Assembly: GCA_902785695.1 (NCBI GenBank)
Contig: CACZZQ010000001.1
Coordinates: 124,001 to 188,000, forward strand
DNA length: 64,000 nt
From: an uncultured Prevotellaceae bacterium
Lineage (GTDB): Bacteria > Bacteroidota > Bacteroidia > Bacteroidales > Bacteroidaceae
Direction: 5' to 3'
The notes under the pieces are model-generated. The model was not told the origin of the DNA, did no database searches, and saw nothing but the letters and a program-made list of their open reading frames with translations. This document shows, piece by piece, positions 1-8,586 of this stretch (position 1 is the first letter of the stretch; each line of letters begins with the position of its first letter). A program made the position numbers and the translations under genes.

Positions 1-335
1 CGGGCCCAGTCGAGTACAGGCATGAAGTTGTAGCAGATGCAGTGGATGCCCTCGGCCGAGAGGTTGCGGAGGCTCTCCTTGTAAACTTCAATCTGATGAT
101 CGCGGTCAGGACCGCCATATTTGATTGTCTCGACCACAGGCAGTGATTCTACCACGCTCCAGCGCATGCCGTAGCTCTCGATGTATTCACGCAGGTCGCG
201 AATCTTCTCACGGGTCCAAACCTCGCCAAGAGGTACGTCGTGCAAGGCTGTTACAATACCTTCAACACCGATTTGTCTCAGTTGTGCAAGAGTGATCTTA
301 TCCTTCTTGCCAAACCATCTCCAAGTTCTTTCCAT
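1..335 (-). CDS. uxuA: mannonate dehydratase, N-terminal part (runs off window)
   Basis: The reverse strand from the ATG at 335 reads MERTWRWFGKKDKITLAQLR and continues through IVTALHDVPLGEVW, WSVVES and CYNFMPVLDWA to the window edge. This is the N-terminus of UxuA, which dehydrates D-mannonate to 2-keto-3-deoxygluconate in hexuronate (glucuronate, pectin) breakdown. About 111 residues are visible; the catalytic metal site and C-terminal two thirds lie outside. A Bacteroidetes -7 box sits just upstream. The gene fits the pectin and xylan enzymes elsewhere in the window. The family call rests on several conserved blocks remembered from UxuA and is secure. Confidence 0.93.
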   Translation of the reverse strand, partial: MERTWRWFGKKDKITLAQLRQIGVEGIVTALHDVPLGEVWTREKIRDLREYIESYGMRWSVVESLPVVETIKYGGPDRDHQIEVYKESLRNLSAEGIHCICYNFMPVLDWA

Positions 336-373
336 TGTTTTTAAGTTCTTATCAGGTTATTTGAAATTGCTTG

Positions 374-381
374 CAAAGGTA
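374..381 (-). promoter_or_regulatory. -7 box of uxuA
   Basis: The reverse strand reads TACCTTTG, the Bacteroidetes -7 consensus TAnnTTTG, 39 bp before the uxuA start. No convincing -33 TTTG was seen at the usual spacing. Confidence 0.5.
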
Positions 382-472
382 AATAAAAAAACTCAATAAT
401 ACCTTTGAATTTAGTTCAAAAACATACAAAAATGTCCAATAAGTATTTTTTTATACATTATAAGTTTAGTTT

Positions 473-504
473 TTTTGCTATGTCAAATGTTTTTCGTACC
501 TTTG
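473..504 (+). promoter_or_regulatory. Bacteroidetes promoter of ileS
   Basis: TTTTG at 473-477 and TACCTTTG at 497-504 are separated by 19 bp, the textbook -33/-7 arrangement of the Bacteroidetes primary sigma factor. The ileS start codon is 32 bp further on. Confidence 0.75.
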
Positions 505-536
505 CACGTCAAAAATAAAATAAGTACTTATAAGAT

Positions 537-3500
537 ATGGCAAAGAGATTCGCCGAACACAACGGCTTGAACCTGACGAAGGTTAACAACGACATTTTGG
601 AAAAGTGGATGAAAGAGGATATCTTTCATCGTAGCATAGACGAGCGCGAGGGCTGTCCGCAGTTCGTATTCTTTGAGGGGCCCCCCTCAGCAAACGGTCA
701 CCCCGGTATCCACCACGTGCTGGCTCGAAGCATTAAGGATACCTTTAACCGCTATAAGACTATGCAGGGCTTCCAGGTGAAGCGTAAAGCTGGTTGGGAT
801 ACCCACGGTCTGCCCGTAGAGCTGGGTGTGGAGAAGGAACTGGGAATCACCAAGGCCGATATTGACAATAAGGAGAGCGAGAAGTATATCTCTACTGAGG
901 ATTACAACAAGAAGTGCCGTGAGAACGTGATGATGTTCACCGCTGAGTGGCGTGAGCTGACGGAGAAGATGGGCTATTTTGTAGACCTCGACAATCCCTA
1001 TATCACATACGATAATAAGTATATTGAGACGCTGTGGTATCTGCTGAAGCAGTTCTATAACAAGGGCCTGCTCTATAAAGGCTATACCATTCAGCCGTAC
1101 AGCCCAGCTGCCGGTACGGGTCTTTCTTCACATGAGTTGAACCAGCCCGGTTGCTATCGCGACGTGAAGGATACCACCTGCACAGCACTGTTTAAGATGA
1201 AGACCCCCAAGCCCGAGATGGCACAGTGGGGAACCCCTTACTTCATGGCTTGGACTACCACGCCTTGGACTCTGGCCGCCAACTCGGCACTCTGCGTAGG
1301 TCCGAAGATTGACTATGTGGCTCTGGAGACCTATAATCCCTATACGGCAGAGAAGATCACCGTAGTGATGGCTGATGCCCGTGTGGCAGCTTACTTCGAT
1401 ACCGCTGCCGAGATTACCGACGGTGGGGAAATGCCTGAATATAAGAAGGGAGAAAAGTTCCTGCCTTATCGTGTGGTGGGTCGCTATAAGGGTACCGATC
1501 TCGTAGGTATGGAGTATGAGCAGTTGTTGCCAATGATTAAGCCTATGGGCGACGCCTTTAAGGTGATTCCCGGCGACTATGTAACCACTGAGGATGGTGC
1601 CGGTATCGTACATATCGCTCCTAACTTCGGTGCTGACGATGCTTTTGTGGCAAAGAAAGCTGGCATCTGTCCTATTGTATTGATCGATAAGAAGGGTGCA
1701 GAGCGTCCTGTGGTTGACCTGCAGGGTAAGTACTTCGTGATTGAAGACCTTGATACAGACTTTGTAAGCAAGTATGTTGACGTGGAGAAGTGGGGCAAGT
1801 ATGCCGGTCGCTACGTGAAGAACGCCTACGATGAGAACCTCACCGACAAGGACGAGACACTGGATATCTCAATCTGTATGGACCTGAAGGCCGACGGAAA
1901 GGCGTTCAAGATTGAGAAGCATGTACACAACTACCCCCACTGCTGGCGTACGGACAAGCCCGTACTCTACTATCCCCTCGACTCTTGGTTCATCAAGAGC
2001 TCTGCTTGCAAAGAGCGTATGAGCCAGTTGAATACAACTATTGGTTGGCATCCTGAGTCAACAGGTAGTGGCCGTTTCGGTAACTGGCTGGAGAATCTGA
2101 ACGACTGGAACCTAAGCCGTTCACGCTTCTGGGGCACACCGTTGCCTATCTGGCGTAGCGAGGATGGCGAGGAGAAGTGCATCGAAAGCGTAGAGGAACT
2201 CTACAACGAGATAGAGAAGGCTGTGGCTGCTGGCGTAATGGCAAGCAACCCGTTGAAGGAGAAGTGCTTTGTGCCTGGCGATATGTCGAAGGAGAACTAC
2301 GACAAGATTGATCTGCACCGTCCTTATGTGGATTATATCATGCTGGTTTCTGAATCGGGTAAGCCAATGAAACGTGAGAGCGACCTGATTGACGTATGGT
2401 TCGACTCAGGTTCTATGCCTTACGCACAGATTCACTATCCGTTCGAGAACCGTGAGCTCATCGATGAAAATAAGGCTTTCCCTGCCGACTTCATCAACGA
2501 AGGTGTAGATCAGACCCGTGGCTGGTTCTTCACATTGCACGCAATCGCAACGATGATTTTTGATTCTGTAGCTTTCAAGAACGTGATATCTACAGGTCTG
2601 GTGCTTGATGCTAAGGGCAACAAGATGTCAAAGCACGTGGGTAACGTGGTGAACCCCTTTGAGATGATTGATAAATTCGGTTCTGATGCAGTACGTTTCT
2701 ACATGATGACCAACTCAGAGCCTTGGGATAACCTGAAGTTCGACCCAGAGGGCGTGGCTGAGGTAAGCCGTAAGTTCTTCGGTACCTTATATAATACTTA
2801 CTCGCTCTTTGCGATGTATGCCAACGTGGATGACTTCGATCCTAAGGCTCCGCAGATTCCTGTGGAGAAGCGTCCTGAGTTCGACCGTTGGATTCTCTCT
2901 TGCCTGAACTCACTGGTGAAAGGCGTAGAGGAAGAGATGAACGGCTATGATCCTACACGTGCTGGACGACTGATAGATAAGTTCGTGGACGAAGACCTCT
3001 CTAACTGGTATGTGCGTCTGAATAAGAAGCGCTTCTGGGGTAAGGAGATGGACGAGGATAAGCTGGCTGCCTATCAGACGCTGTATGAGTGCTTGATGAC
3101 TGTATCAAAGCTGTTGGCTCCTTTCGCTCCGTTCTTCGCTGACCGTATCTATACGGATATGGGTGGTGAGCTGGATAGTGTGCACTTGGAAAAATTCCCT
3201 GTAGCCAATATGGCACTGGTGAATGCAGACTTGGAGCAGCGTATGGAGATTGCCCAGCGTATTACGACTATCGTACTGGCTCTGCGTCGTAAGGAGAGCC
3301 TGAAGGTGAAGCAGCCTCTGCAGACCCTGATGATTCCTCCTGTGGACGAGGCTCAGCGCGTAGCTATTGAGAGCGTGAAGCAGATCTTCCTACAGGAAGT
3401 GAACGTGAAGGACGTGAAGTTCGTAGAGGGTCAGGGCATCCTGGTGAAGAAGGTGAAGTGTAACTTCCGTACCATGGGTAAGAAGTTCGGTAAGCTGATG

Positions 3501-3959
3501 AAGGGTGTTGCCGCTCAGATGGATGCTCTCACTCAGGAACAGATTGCTCAGCTGGAGAAGGAAGGCACCATCATGATTAATGTGGAAGGACAGGATCTCA
3601 CGGTTGAGGCTGTCGATGTAGACATTATCAGCGAGGACATCCCCGGATGGCTGGTAGGCAACGAGGGTAACCTGACTGTAGCTCTCGACATCACACTGAC
3701 TGATGAACTGCGCAACGAGGGTATGGCTCGCGAGCTGGTGAACCGCATCCAGAATATCCGTAAGAAGAGCGGATTGGAGATTACCGACCGTATTCGCGTG
3801 AGCATTGAGCCTAACGAGGCTTCTACGAATGCTGTGAAGGCCTTCGGCGACTATATCGCCCGTCAGGTACTGGCTGATGAGATCAAGCTTGAAACCAACA
3901 ATGGACAAGCAGTGGAATTTGATGAATTTACATTAAACATTACTATAACTAAATCTTAA
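537..3959 (+). CDS. ileS: isoleucyl-tRNA synthetase with swapped GIHH signature (IleRS2-like)
   Basis: This 1140-residue class I synthetase charges tRNA-Ile. The order is normal: ATP-site signature after GPPSANG (residues 48-54), the inserted editing domain, KMSK loop at 696-699 (in LDAKGNKMSKHVGNV), then the anticodon-binding domain. The length and DxxxSR/WGTPLP block match the long, eukaryote-like IleRS type. The signature is odd: where the family has HIGH, residues 57-60 are GIHH, so the first and third positions are swapped. ValRS in the same window has normal HMGH. Natural GxHH IleRS2 enzymes have been reported as highly mupirocin resistant. The gene has its own promoter and probably leads the operon with the DksA-like gene and lspA. 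Confidence 0.97.
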   Translation: MAKRFAEHNGLNLTKVNNDILEKWMKEDIFHRSIDEREGCPQFVFFEGPPSANGHPGIHHVLARSIKDTFNRYKTMQGFQVKRKAGWDTHGLPVELGVEKELGITKADIDNKESEKYISTEDYNKKCRENVMMFTAEWRELTEKMGYFVDLDNPYITYDNKYIETLWYLLKQFYNKGLLYKGYTIQPYSPAAGTGLSSHELNQPGCYRDVKDTTCTALFKMKTPKPEMAQWGTPYFMAWTTTPWTLAANSALCVGPKIDYVALETYNPYTAEKITVVMADARVAAYFDTAAEITDGGEMPEYKKGEKFLPYRVVGRYKGTDLVGMEYEQLLPMIKPMGDAFKVIPGDYVTTEDGAGIVHIAPNFGADDAFVAKKAGICPIVLIDKKGAERPVVDLQGKYFVIEDLDTDFVSKYVDVEKWGKYAGRYVKNAYDENLTDKDETLDISICMDLKADGKAFKIEKHVHNYPHCWRTDKPVLYYPLDSWFIKSSACKERMSQLNTTIGWHPESTGSGRFGNWLENLNDWNLSRSRFWGTPLPIWRSEDGEEKCIESVEELYNEIEKAVAAGVMASNPLKEKCFVPGDMSKENYDKIDLHRPYVDYIMLVSESGKPMKRESDLIDVWFDSGSMPYAQIHYPFENRELIDENKAFPADFINEGVDQTRGWFFTLHAIATMIFDSVAFKNVISTGLVLDAKGNKMSKHVGNVVNPFEMIDKFGSDAVRFYMMTNSEPWDNLKFDPEGVAEVSRKFFGTLYNTYSLFAMYANVDDFDPKAPQIPVEKRPEFDRWILSCLNSLVKGVEEEMNGYDPTRAGRLIDKFVDEDLSNWYVRLNKKRFWGKEMDEDKLAAYQTLYECLMTVSKLLAPFAPFFADRIYTDMGGELDSVHLEKFPVANMALVNADLEQRMEIAQRITTIVLALRRKESLKVKQPLQTLMIPPVDEAQRVAIESVKQIFLQEVNVKDVKFVEGQGILVKKVKCNFRTMGKKFGKLMKGVAAQMDALTQEQIAQLEKEGTIMINVEGQDLTVEAVDVDIISEDIPGWLVGNEGNLTVALDITLTDELRNEGMARELVNRIQNIRKKSGLEITDRIRVSIEPNEASTNAVKAFGDYIARQVLADEIKLETNNGQAVEFDEFTLNITITKS

Positions 3960-3964
3960 GACTT

Positions 3965-4351
3965 ATGGCGGAGAAAACACGCTACACTGACGAGGAACTC
4001 GAGGAGTTCCGTCAGATAATTAATGAGAAGTTGGCATTGGCCAAACGTGATTATGATCTGATGATGGCATCGCTGACGAATCAGGATTCTAATGATGTAG
4101 ATGATACTTCACCCACCTACAAAGCATTGGAGGAGGGTAGCGCTACACAGTCGAAGGAAGACCTCATACAGTTTGCTGCTCGTCAGCAGAAGTTCATTCA
4201 GGGACTGAAGGCTGCGCTGGTGCGTATTGAGAACAAGACATACGGCATTGACCGCATTACGGGAAAACTGATTCCTGCTGAGCGTCTGCGTGCTGTACCT
4301 CACGCTACGTTGAGCGTTGAGTCAAAGCAAATGGAAAAACAACAGAAGTGA
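3965..4351 (+). CDS. DksA/TraR-family protein lacking zinc cysteines
   Basis: The 128-residue protein has the DksA/TraR layout: an N-terminal helical hairpin (coiled coil, about 1-85), then a C-terminal zinc-finger-like fold reading TYGIDRITGKLIPAERLRAVPHAT. DksA proteins bind RNA polymerase through the secondary channel and modulate stringent control. The protein contains no cysteine, so the usual C4 zinc site is missing although the fold sequence is kept. I recall Bacteroidetes homologues with reduced cysteines in this block. It starts 5 bp after ileS stops, and its stop overlaps the GTG start of lspA, so the three are likely co-transcribed. The family call is good; a true DksA role is inferred. 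Confidence 0.85.
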   Translation: MAEKTRYTDEELEEFRQIINEKLALAKRDYDLMMASLTNQDSNDVDDTSPTYKALEEGSATQSKEDLIQFAARQQKFIQGLKAALVRIENKTYGIDRITGKLIPAERLRAVPHATLSVESKQMEKQQK

Positions 4352-4983
4352 GTAGGGCAAAGGAAATAGTTACCAAAGGACGTTTGGCGGTGATATTGAT
4401 CATCGCCATACTCCTTATTGACCAGTTTATCAAGATATGGGTGAAAACCCACATGGAACTGCATGAGAGTATTCGCATCACAGATTGGTTTTATATTGCG
4501 TTTATCGAGAACAATGGTATGGCCTATGGTATGCAGATAGGTTCAAAACTGTTGCTGTCGTTGTTCCGTGTGGTAGCTATCAGCTTCTTAGGCTACTACA
4601 TCTGGCAACAAGCACGCAAACCAAATGTAAGGTGGGGATATATCGTATGCTTATCAATGATTCTTGCCGGTGCTGCTGGCAACCTTATTGATTGTATGTT
4701 CTATGGACTCTGTTTCGACGCGTCTGCGATAGGACATGTGAGCCAGTTCGTAGGCTTTGGCAATGGCTATGAGTCATTCTTGATGGGAAGGGTCGTAGAT
4801 ATGTTTTATTTCCCGCTGATTGTGACCACTTACCCTGAATGGTTCCCGTTCTATGGAGGACAGGAGTTTATCTTTTTCAGTCCGGTATTCAACTTTGCAG
4901 ATTCAAGTATTAGCGTTGGTGTGGTAGCATTGCTGCTGTTTTTCAGAAAGGAGCTGTCGCAACTCTCATTGATGAAGAAATGA
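4348..4983 (+). CDS. lspA: lipoprotein signal peptidase (signal peptidase II)
   Basis: This inner-membrane aspartyl protease (211 aa) removes signal peptides from prolipoproteins. Four hydrophobic segments are visible. The conserved GNLID block is at 111-115, the first catalytic aspartate is D151 in GRVVDMF and the second is D185 in FNFADSS. The region between them is longer than in E. coli, as I recall for Bacteroidetes LspA. The start is GTG, overlapping the preceding stop (GTGA), which implies translational coupling. The next gene overlaps its stop and encodes a lipoprotein, a likely substrate. Confidence 0.95.
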   Translation: MSRAKEIVTKGRLAVILIIAILLIDQFIKIWVKTHMELHESIRITDWFYIAFIENNGMAYGMQIGSKLLLSLFRVVAISFLGYYIWQQARKPNVRWGYIVCLSMILAGAAGNLIDCMFYGLCFDASAIGHVSQFVGFGNGYESFLMGRVVDMFYFPLIVTTYPEWFPFYGGQEFIFFSPVFNFADSSISVGVVALLLFFRKELSQLSLMKK

Positions 4984-5924
4984 ACAGGTCACTGTTGATA
5001 GTTGTAGGAATTGTATTGTGGCTGGTTGGCTGCAAACCAGGAACGCCCAGTGAATATATCCAACCAGACGAGATGGAGGATATTCTTGTTGACTATCACA
5101 TGGCCAAGGCTATGGCAGAATATGCTGATGAAGAATACGGGAACCGCAGCTATCAACAGGCACTCTTTATTGAGGCAGTGATGCAAAAACATGGTGTCAC
5201 AAAGGCTGAGTTCGACTCTTCGCTTGTTTATTATTATAGGCGAGCCGACAGATTCACTGAGATATATGAGCGTGTGGCAGAACGACTGGAGGAACAAGCA
5301 TTGGTATTGGGTGCTACAGAAGGTGAAATAGGAAAGTTCGCCTCATTAAGCAACTCTGGTGACACAGCAAATATCTGGGTTGAAAGGTCTACCAATGTAA
5401 TGGCTCCCATTCCCCCATATAACAGATGGATGTTTGAGGTGGAAGTTGATTCTGCTTTTCATTCAGGTGATAGCTTCCTGATCCAGTTCATCTCAGATTT
5501 TATGTGCCAGGATGGAGTGCGGTCTGCAGTGTTGTATGTTGCTTTAACCTACGATAACGATACAACCATCAGTCGTAATATGTACTTTTCTTCAGGAGGT
5601 TTAACGCAGATGCGTATCCCTGAATACGAGAATCATATAGTTAAGGGATTGCGTGGCTATTTCTATTTTGGAGGTGGCAGCGAACGTACGTCAACTACTC
5701 GCCTGTTATTCTTCAATAATATTCAGTTGATTCGTTTCCATAGTAAACAGTATGAAGAAACTCAGAAAGATAGCATCGAATCAGATAGTCTTGGAAGACA
5801 ACTCAGTGTTGACACTCTCAGTGGTAGAAGTATCCAGCGGAGTGGTGACAAATTGTTACCCATTGACACAAGAGATGCCAAACACAGAATGGTTAGGCGG
5901 CCAGATATGTTTGAGGCGCGATGA
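4980..5924 (+). CDS. DUF4296 lipoprotein
   Basis: The 314-residue protein begins with a lipoprotein signal ending in LVGC (Cys18), followed by the DUF4296 region (EMEDILVDYHMAKAMAEYADEEY onward, about 30-115). Residues 115-260 look like a beta-rich domain, and the tail is polar and low in complexity. DUF4296 is a Bacteroidetes lipoprotein family of unknown function that commonly follows lspA. The start overlaps the lspA stop by 4 nt. The last 170 bp are overlapped in another frame by a short ORF described separately. Confidence 0.85.
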   Translation: MNRSLLIVVGIVLWLVGCKPGTPSEYIQPDEMEDILVDYHMAKAMAEYADEEYGNRSYQQALFIEAVMQKHGVTKAEFDSSLVYYYRRADRFTEIYERVAERLEEQALVLGATEGEIGKFASLSNSGDTANIWVERSTNVMAPIPPYNRWMFEVEVDSAFHSGDSFLIQFISDFMCQDGVRSAVLYVALTYDNDTTISRNMYFSSGGLTQMRIPEYENHIVKGLRGYFYFGGGSERTSTTRLLFFNNIQLIRFHSKQYEETQKDSIESDSLGRQLSVDTLSGRSIQRSGDKLLPIDTRDAKHRMVRRPDMFEAR

Positions 5925-5970
5925 GCAAGGACTACTCAGGGCCTACTATAGTAATAAGGTAATAGAATAA
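5752..5970 (+). CDS. small conserved-type protein overlapping the DUF4296 gene
   Basis: This 72-residue ORF overlaps the end of the DUF4296 gene by 173 nt in another frame and continues 46 nt beyond it. The translation (MKKLRKIASNQIVLED, then VVEVSSGVV, CYPLTQE, NTEWLGGQICLRRD) resembles short Bacteroidetes proteins with a TEWLGG motif that I recall in similar settings. Its regular hydrophobic pattern argues against a random shadow. There is no signal peptide or membrane segment. Function is unknown. The large overlap is unusual, and the DUF4296 tail in this region could be the less constrained frame. Confidence 0.55.
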   Translation: MKKLRKIASNQIVLEDNSVLTLSVVEVSSGVVTNCYPLTQEMPNTEWLGGQICLRRDEQGLLRAYYSNKVIE

Positions 5971-5993
5971 AGAAACTAAAAATCTAGAGTATT

Positions 5994-7307
5994 ATGAATA
6001 CAAAAGTACGTTTAGCGGTGATGAACTTCTTGGAGTTCGCAGTATGGGGCGCATACCTCACATGTATGGGAAACTATCTGGGAAAAGCTGGATTAGGAGA
6101 AAACATTGCATGGTTCTATGCTATCCAGGGCATTGTGTCTATTTTCATGCCTACGTTGATGGGAATTGTGGCAGATAAATGGATACAGCCTCAGCGTTTG
6201 TTGGGATTGTGCCATCTGCTGGCAGGAGTCTTTATGTTAGGTTGTTGGTGGATGGGTGTTCAGGCTGGCTTTGGTAATGAGTTGCCAAACAAGTCACTCT
6301 TCATTGCGATGTATACAATGAGTGTGGCCTTCTTTATGCCTACCATAGCACTGGCTAATACAACAGCGTTTACCATTTTGAAAGAAAACGGTATGGATAC
6401 CGTTAAGGACTTCCCTCCAATCCGTGTGTTGGGTACTGTTGGCTTCATTGCTACTATGTGGTTCGTCAACTGTGCTGTTTGGGAAGATGGAGCCTTCTCG
6501 TTCACACTGGCAGAGAATGCACATAAGTTTCAATATACCTATATGCAGTTCTTTGTTTCTGGCGTGCTTAGTATCTTGCTCTGTGCCTATTGCTTTACTT
6601 TGCCTGAATGTAAGTTGAGAAAACAGGATGGCGGTAAAAAGGTGTCATTGGCGGAATCTTTAGGGCTGAATGCATTTAAACTGTTTAAGACCAAGAAGAT
6701 GGCACTGTTCTTCATCTTCTCAGCATTACTCGGTATGTGTCTGCAGGTGACTAATGGATATGCAGGTCCGTTTATCACAAGTTTTAAGGGTAACCCAGAG
6801 TTCGCAGATACTTTTGCTGCAAATAACGCAACATTGCTGACCAGTATCTCACAGATTAGTGAGGCTCTTTGTATTTTGATGATTCCATTCTTCCTGAAGC
6901 GTTTTGGTATTAAGATTGTGATGTTGATGTCCATGTTTGCGTGGGTGTTCCGCTTTGGATTCTTCGGTATCGGTGATCCTGCAGTACCTGGCGTGACGTT
7001 CTTTGTACTGTCATGTATCGTATATGGCGTGGCCTTTGACTTCTTCAATGTCTCTGGCGGTATCTTTGTAGATCAGGAGTGTGCTCCTGATATCAAAGCT
7101 TCTGCTCAAGGCTTGTTTATGATGATGACAAATGGACTTGGTGCTACTATTGGTACTCTGATAGCAGGAGAAGTGGTGAATCATTTCTGTAAGTGGGAAG
7201 GTGATTACCTGTTGGGTAACTGGCAAGCCTGTTGGTTTATCTTTGCTGCCTTTGCCCTTGTGGTTGGCGTATCGTTCGCCTTTGCATTTAATCCTGAGAA
7301 GAAATAA
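5994..7307 (+). CDS. nucleoside:H+ symporter family MFS transporter
   Basis: The 437-residue protein has about 12 membrane segments and matches the NupG/XapB nucleoside permease family: an N-terminal MNFLEFAVWGAYLTCMGNYL block, FPPIRVLGTVGFIATMW in the middle and SAQGLFMMMTNGLGATIG near the end. These import nucleosides with protons across the inner membrane. It starts 24 bp after the small preceding ORF and is followed 6 bp later by the BFN-UVR gene. Exact substrate cannot be read from sequence. Confidence 0.9.
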   Translation: MNTKVRLAVMNFLEFAVWGAYLTCMGNYLGKAGLGENIAWFYAIQGIVSIFMPTLMGIVADKWIQPQRLLGLCHLLAGVFMLGCWWMGVQAGFGNELPNKSLFIAMYTMSVAFFMPTIALANTTAFTILKENGMDTVKDFPPIRVLGTVGFIATMWFVNCAVWEDGAFSFTLAENAHKFQYTYMQFFVSGVLSILLCAYCFTLPECKLRKQDGGKKVSLAESLGLNAFKLFKTKKMALFFIFSALLGMCLQVTNGYAGPFITSFKGNPEFADTFAANNATLLTSISQISEALCILMIPFFLKRFGIKIVMLMSMFAWVFRFGFFGIGDPAVPGVTFFVLSCIVYGVAFDFFNVSGGIFVDQECAPDIKASAQGLFMMMTNGLGATIGTLIAGEVVNHFCKWEGDYLLGNWQACWFIFAAFALVVGVSFAFAFNPEKK

Positions 7308-7313
7308 GAATGG

Positions 7314-7841
7314 ATGAAGCGTACACTGTTGAGATTTGAGAACCTGCAACAGGTGGTAGGTGGTGAAGGAATGGCTGTGATTGTACTCACAGACATGGAA
7401 CGTCGTCAAGCTCTCTCAGTGGTGTGCGATGAGGCAATGGCGCTGCAGTTGCAGTTACGTATCGCCAATCCAAGAGGATGCCGAAATATGTTGCCTGAGA
7501 CATTACTGAGTCTGTTACCGTCATCTTATGAAATGATGATATGCGGACTTTTTGAAGGGCAATATCAGGTAGTGCTGATGAATGAGCTGGGTGATTCTGT
7601 GCGTCTGCGAATGAGTGATGCTGTATTGCTAAGTATAATTTCAAATATCCCCTTGTATATTGAGTATAGACTTTTTGAACGTCAGTGTTTTTCGTATGAC
7701 GAGCATTCGCAGAGCATAGCTATTCCTATTAATACGATGGATCTGACGCGTTTGAAGATGGCACTCGAACATGCAGTGGAAAATGAGAATTACGAACTAG
7801 CATCGCAATTGCGCGATGAGATAAAAAGACGACATCCATGA
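7314..7841 (+). CDS. bifunctional nuclease (BFN/DUF151) domain protein with C-terminal UVR motif
   Basis: The 175-residue protein carries a DUF151/BFN domain (about 15-130: VIVLTDMERRQALSVVCD, then LLPSSYEMMI and LRMSDAVLLSI) and a short UVR motif at the C-terminus (LKMALEHAVENENYELASQLRDEIKRR). BFN proteins have been described as nucleases in plants and archaea; the bacterial role is poorly known. The UVR motif, as in UvrB and ClpC, usually mediates protein contact. Its stop overlaps the rsmE start by 4 nt, so the two are coupled. Confidence 0.88.
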   Translation: MKRTLLRFENLQQVVGGEGMAVIVLTDMERRQALSVVCDEAMALQLQLRIANPRGCRNMLPETLLSLLPSSYEMMICGLFEGQYQVVLMNELGDSVRLRMSDAVLLSIISNIPLYIEYRLFERQCFSYDEHSQSIAIPINTMDLTRLKMALEHAVENENYELASQLRDEIKRRHP

Positions 7842-8560
7842 AGGAAATACGCTATTTCTATGTGCCTGATGCGGCTCACGCATTGGAACTGCCTGATGAT
7901 GAGGCCGTTCATGCAGTGCGTGTGCTACGTATGACTGTCGGCGACGAGATGATGCTGATGGATGGGGAGGGTACATTCTATCGTGCGCAGGTGACGTTGG
8001 CCTCTCAGAAACATTGTCTATACGAGATTGTGGAATCGCTCCCCCAAGAGCGACAATGGCAAGGACATATACATCTGGCTATTGCACCTACGAAACTGAT
8101 GGATCGTATTGAATGGATGACGGAGAAAGTTGTGGAAGTGGGTATTGATGAACTGTCGTTCTTGGATTGCCAATTCTCTGAGCGACGCTCGTTAAAGCTG
8201 TCACGTATCGAAAAAATCGTGGTGTCGGCAGTCAAGCAGAGCCGTAAGGCTTATATGCCTCAACTTAATGACTTGGAGAGCTTTAAGGCTTTTGTCAAGC
8301 GTCATTCTACGGGATGTCGATATATTGCTCATTGTTATGATGAGTTGGAACGAGTGAACCTGTTCGACGAACTGCGGAAAGGTGGGGCTGATGAGGATGC
8401 GGTGGTATTGATAGGCCCTGAGGGTGATTTCTCTATTGATGAAGTGAGGATGGCAGTTGAGGCTGGATTTGTATCAGTAGATCTTGGAAAGAGTCGCTTA
8501 CGCACAGAGACAGCAGGTCTGTCAGCAGTGATGATGATGCAATTGGCAAAGCAAAGGTAA
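7838..8560 (+). CDS. rsmE: 16S rRNA (uracil1498-N3)-methyltransferase
   Basis: The 240-residue SPOUT-class methyltransferase has an N-terminal PUA-like domain (YFYVPDAAHALELPDDEAVHAV) and the RsmE trefoil-knot motifs VLIGPEGDFSIDE (about 187-199) and LGKSRLRTETAGLSAV (about 212-227), which bind S-adenosylmethionine. It methylates U1498 of 16S rRNA. The length matches the family. It overlaps the stop of the BFN gene. Confidence 0.95.
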   Translation: MKEIRYFYVPDAAHALELPDDEAVHAVRVLRMTVGDEMMLMDGEGTFYRAQVTLASQKHCLYEIVESLPQERQWQGHIHLAIAPTKLMDRIEWMTEKVVEVGIDELSFLDCQFSERRSLKLSRIEKIVVSAVKQSRKAYMPQLNDLESFKAFVKRHSTGCRYIAHCYDELERVNLFDELRKGGADEDAVVLIGPEGDFSIDEVRMAVEAGFVSVDLGKSRLRTETAGLSAVMMMQLAKQR

Positions 8561-8586
8561 AAAGTTGAAAAAGAAAAATTGAAAAG

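Noticed and set aside
3390-3908. Open frame of 172 codons on the minus strand
   Set aside because: It is antisense to the C-terminal part of ileS with no promoter or domain.
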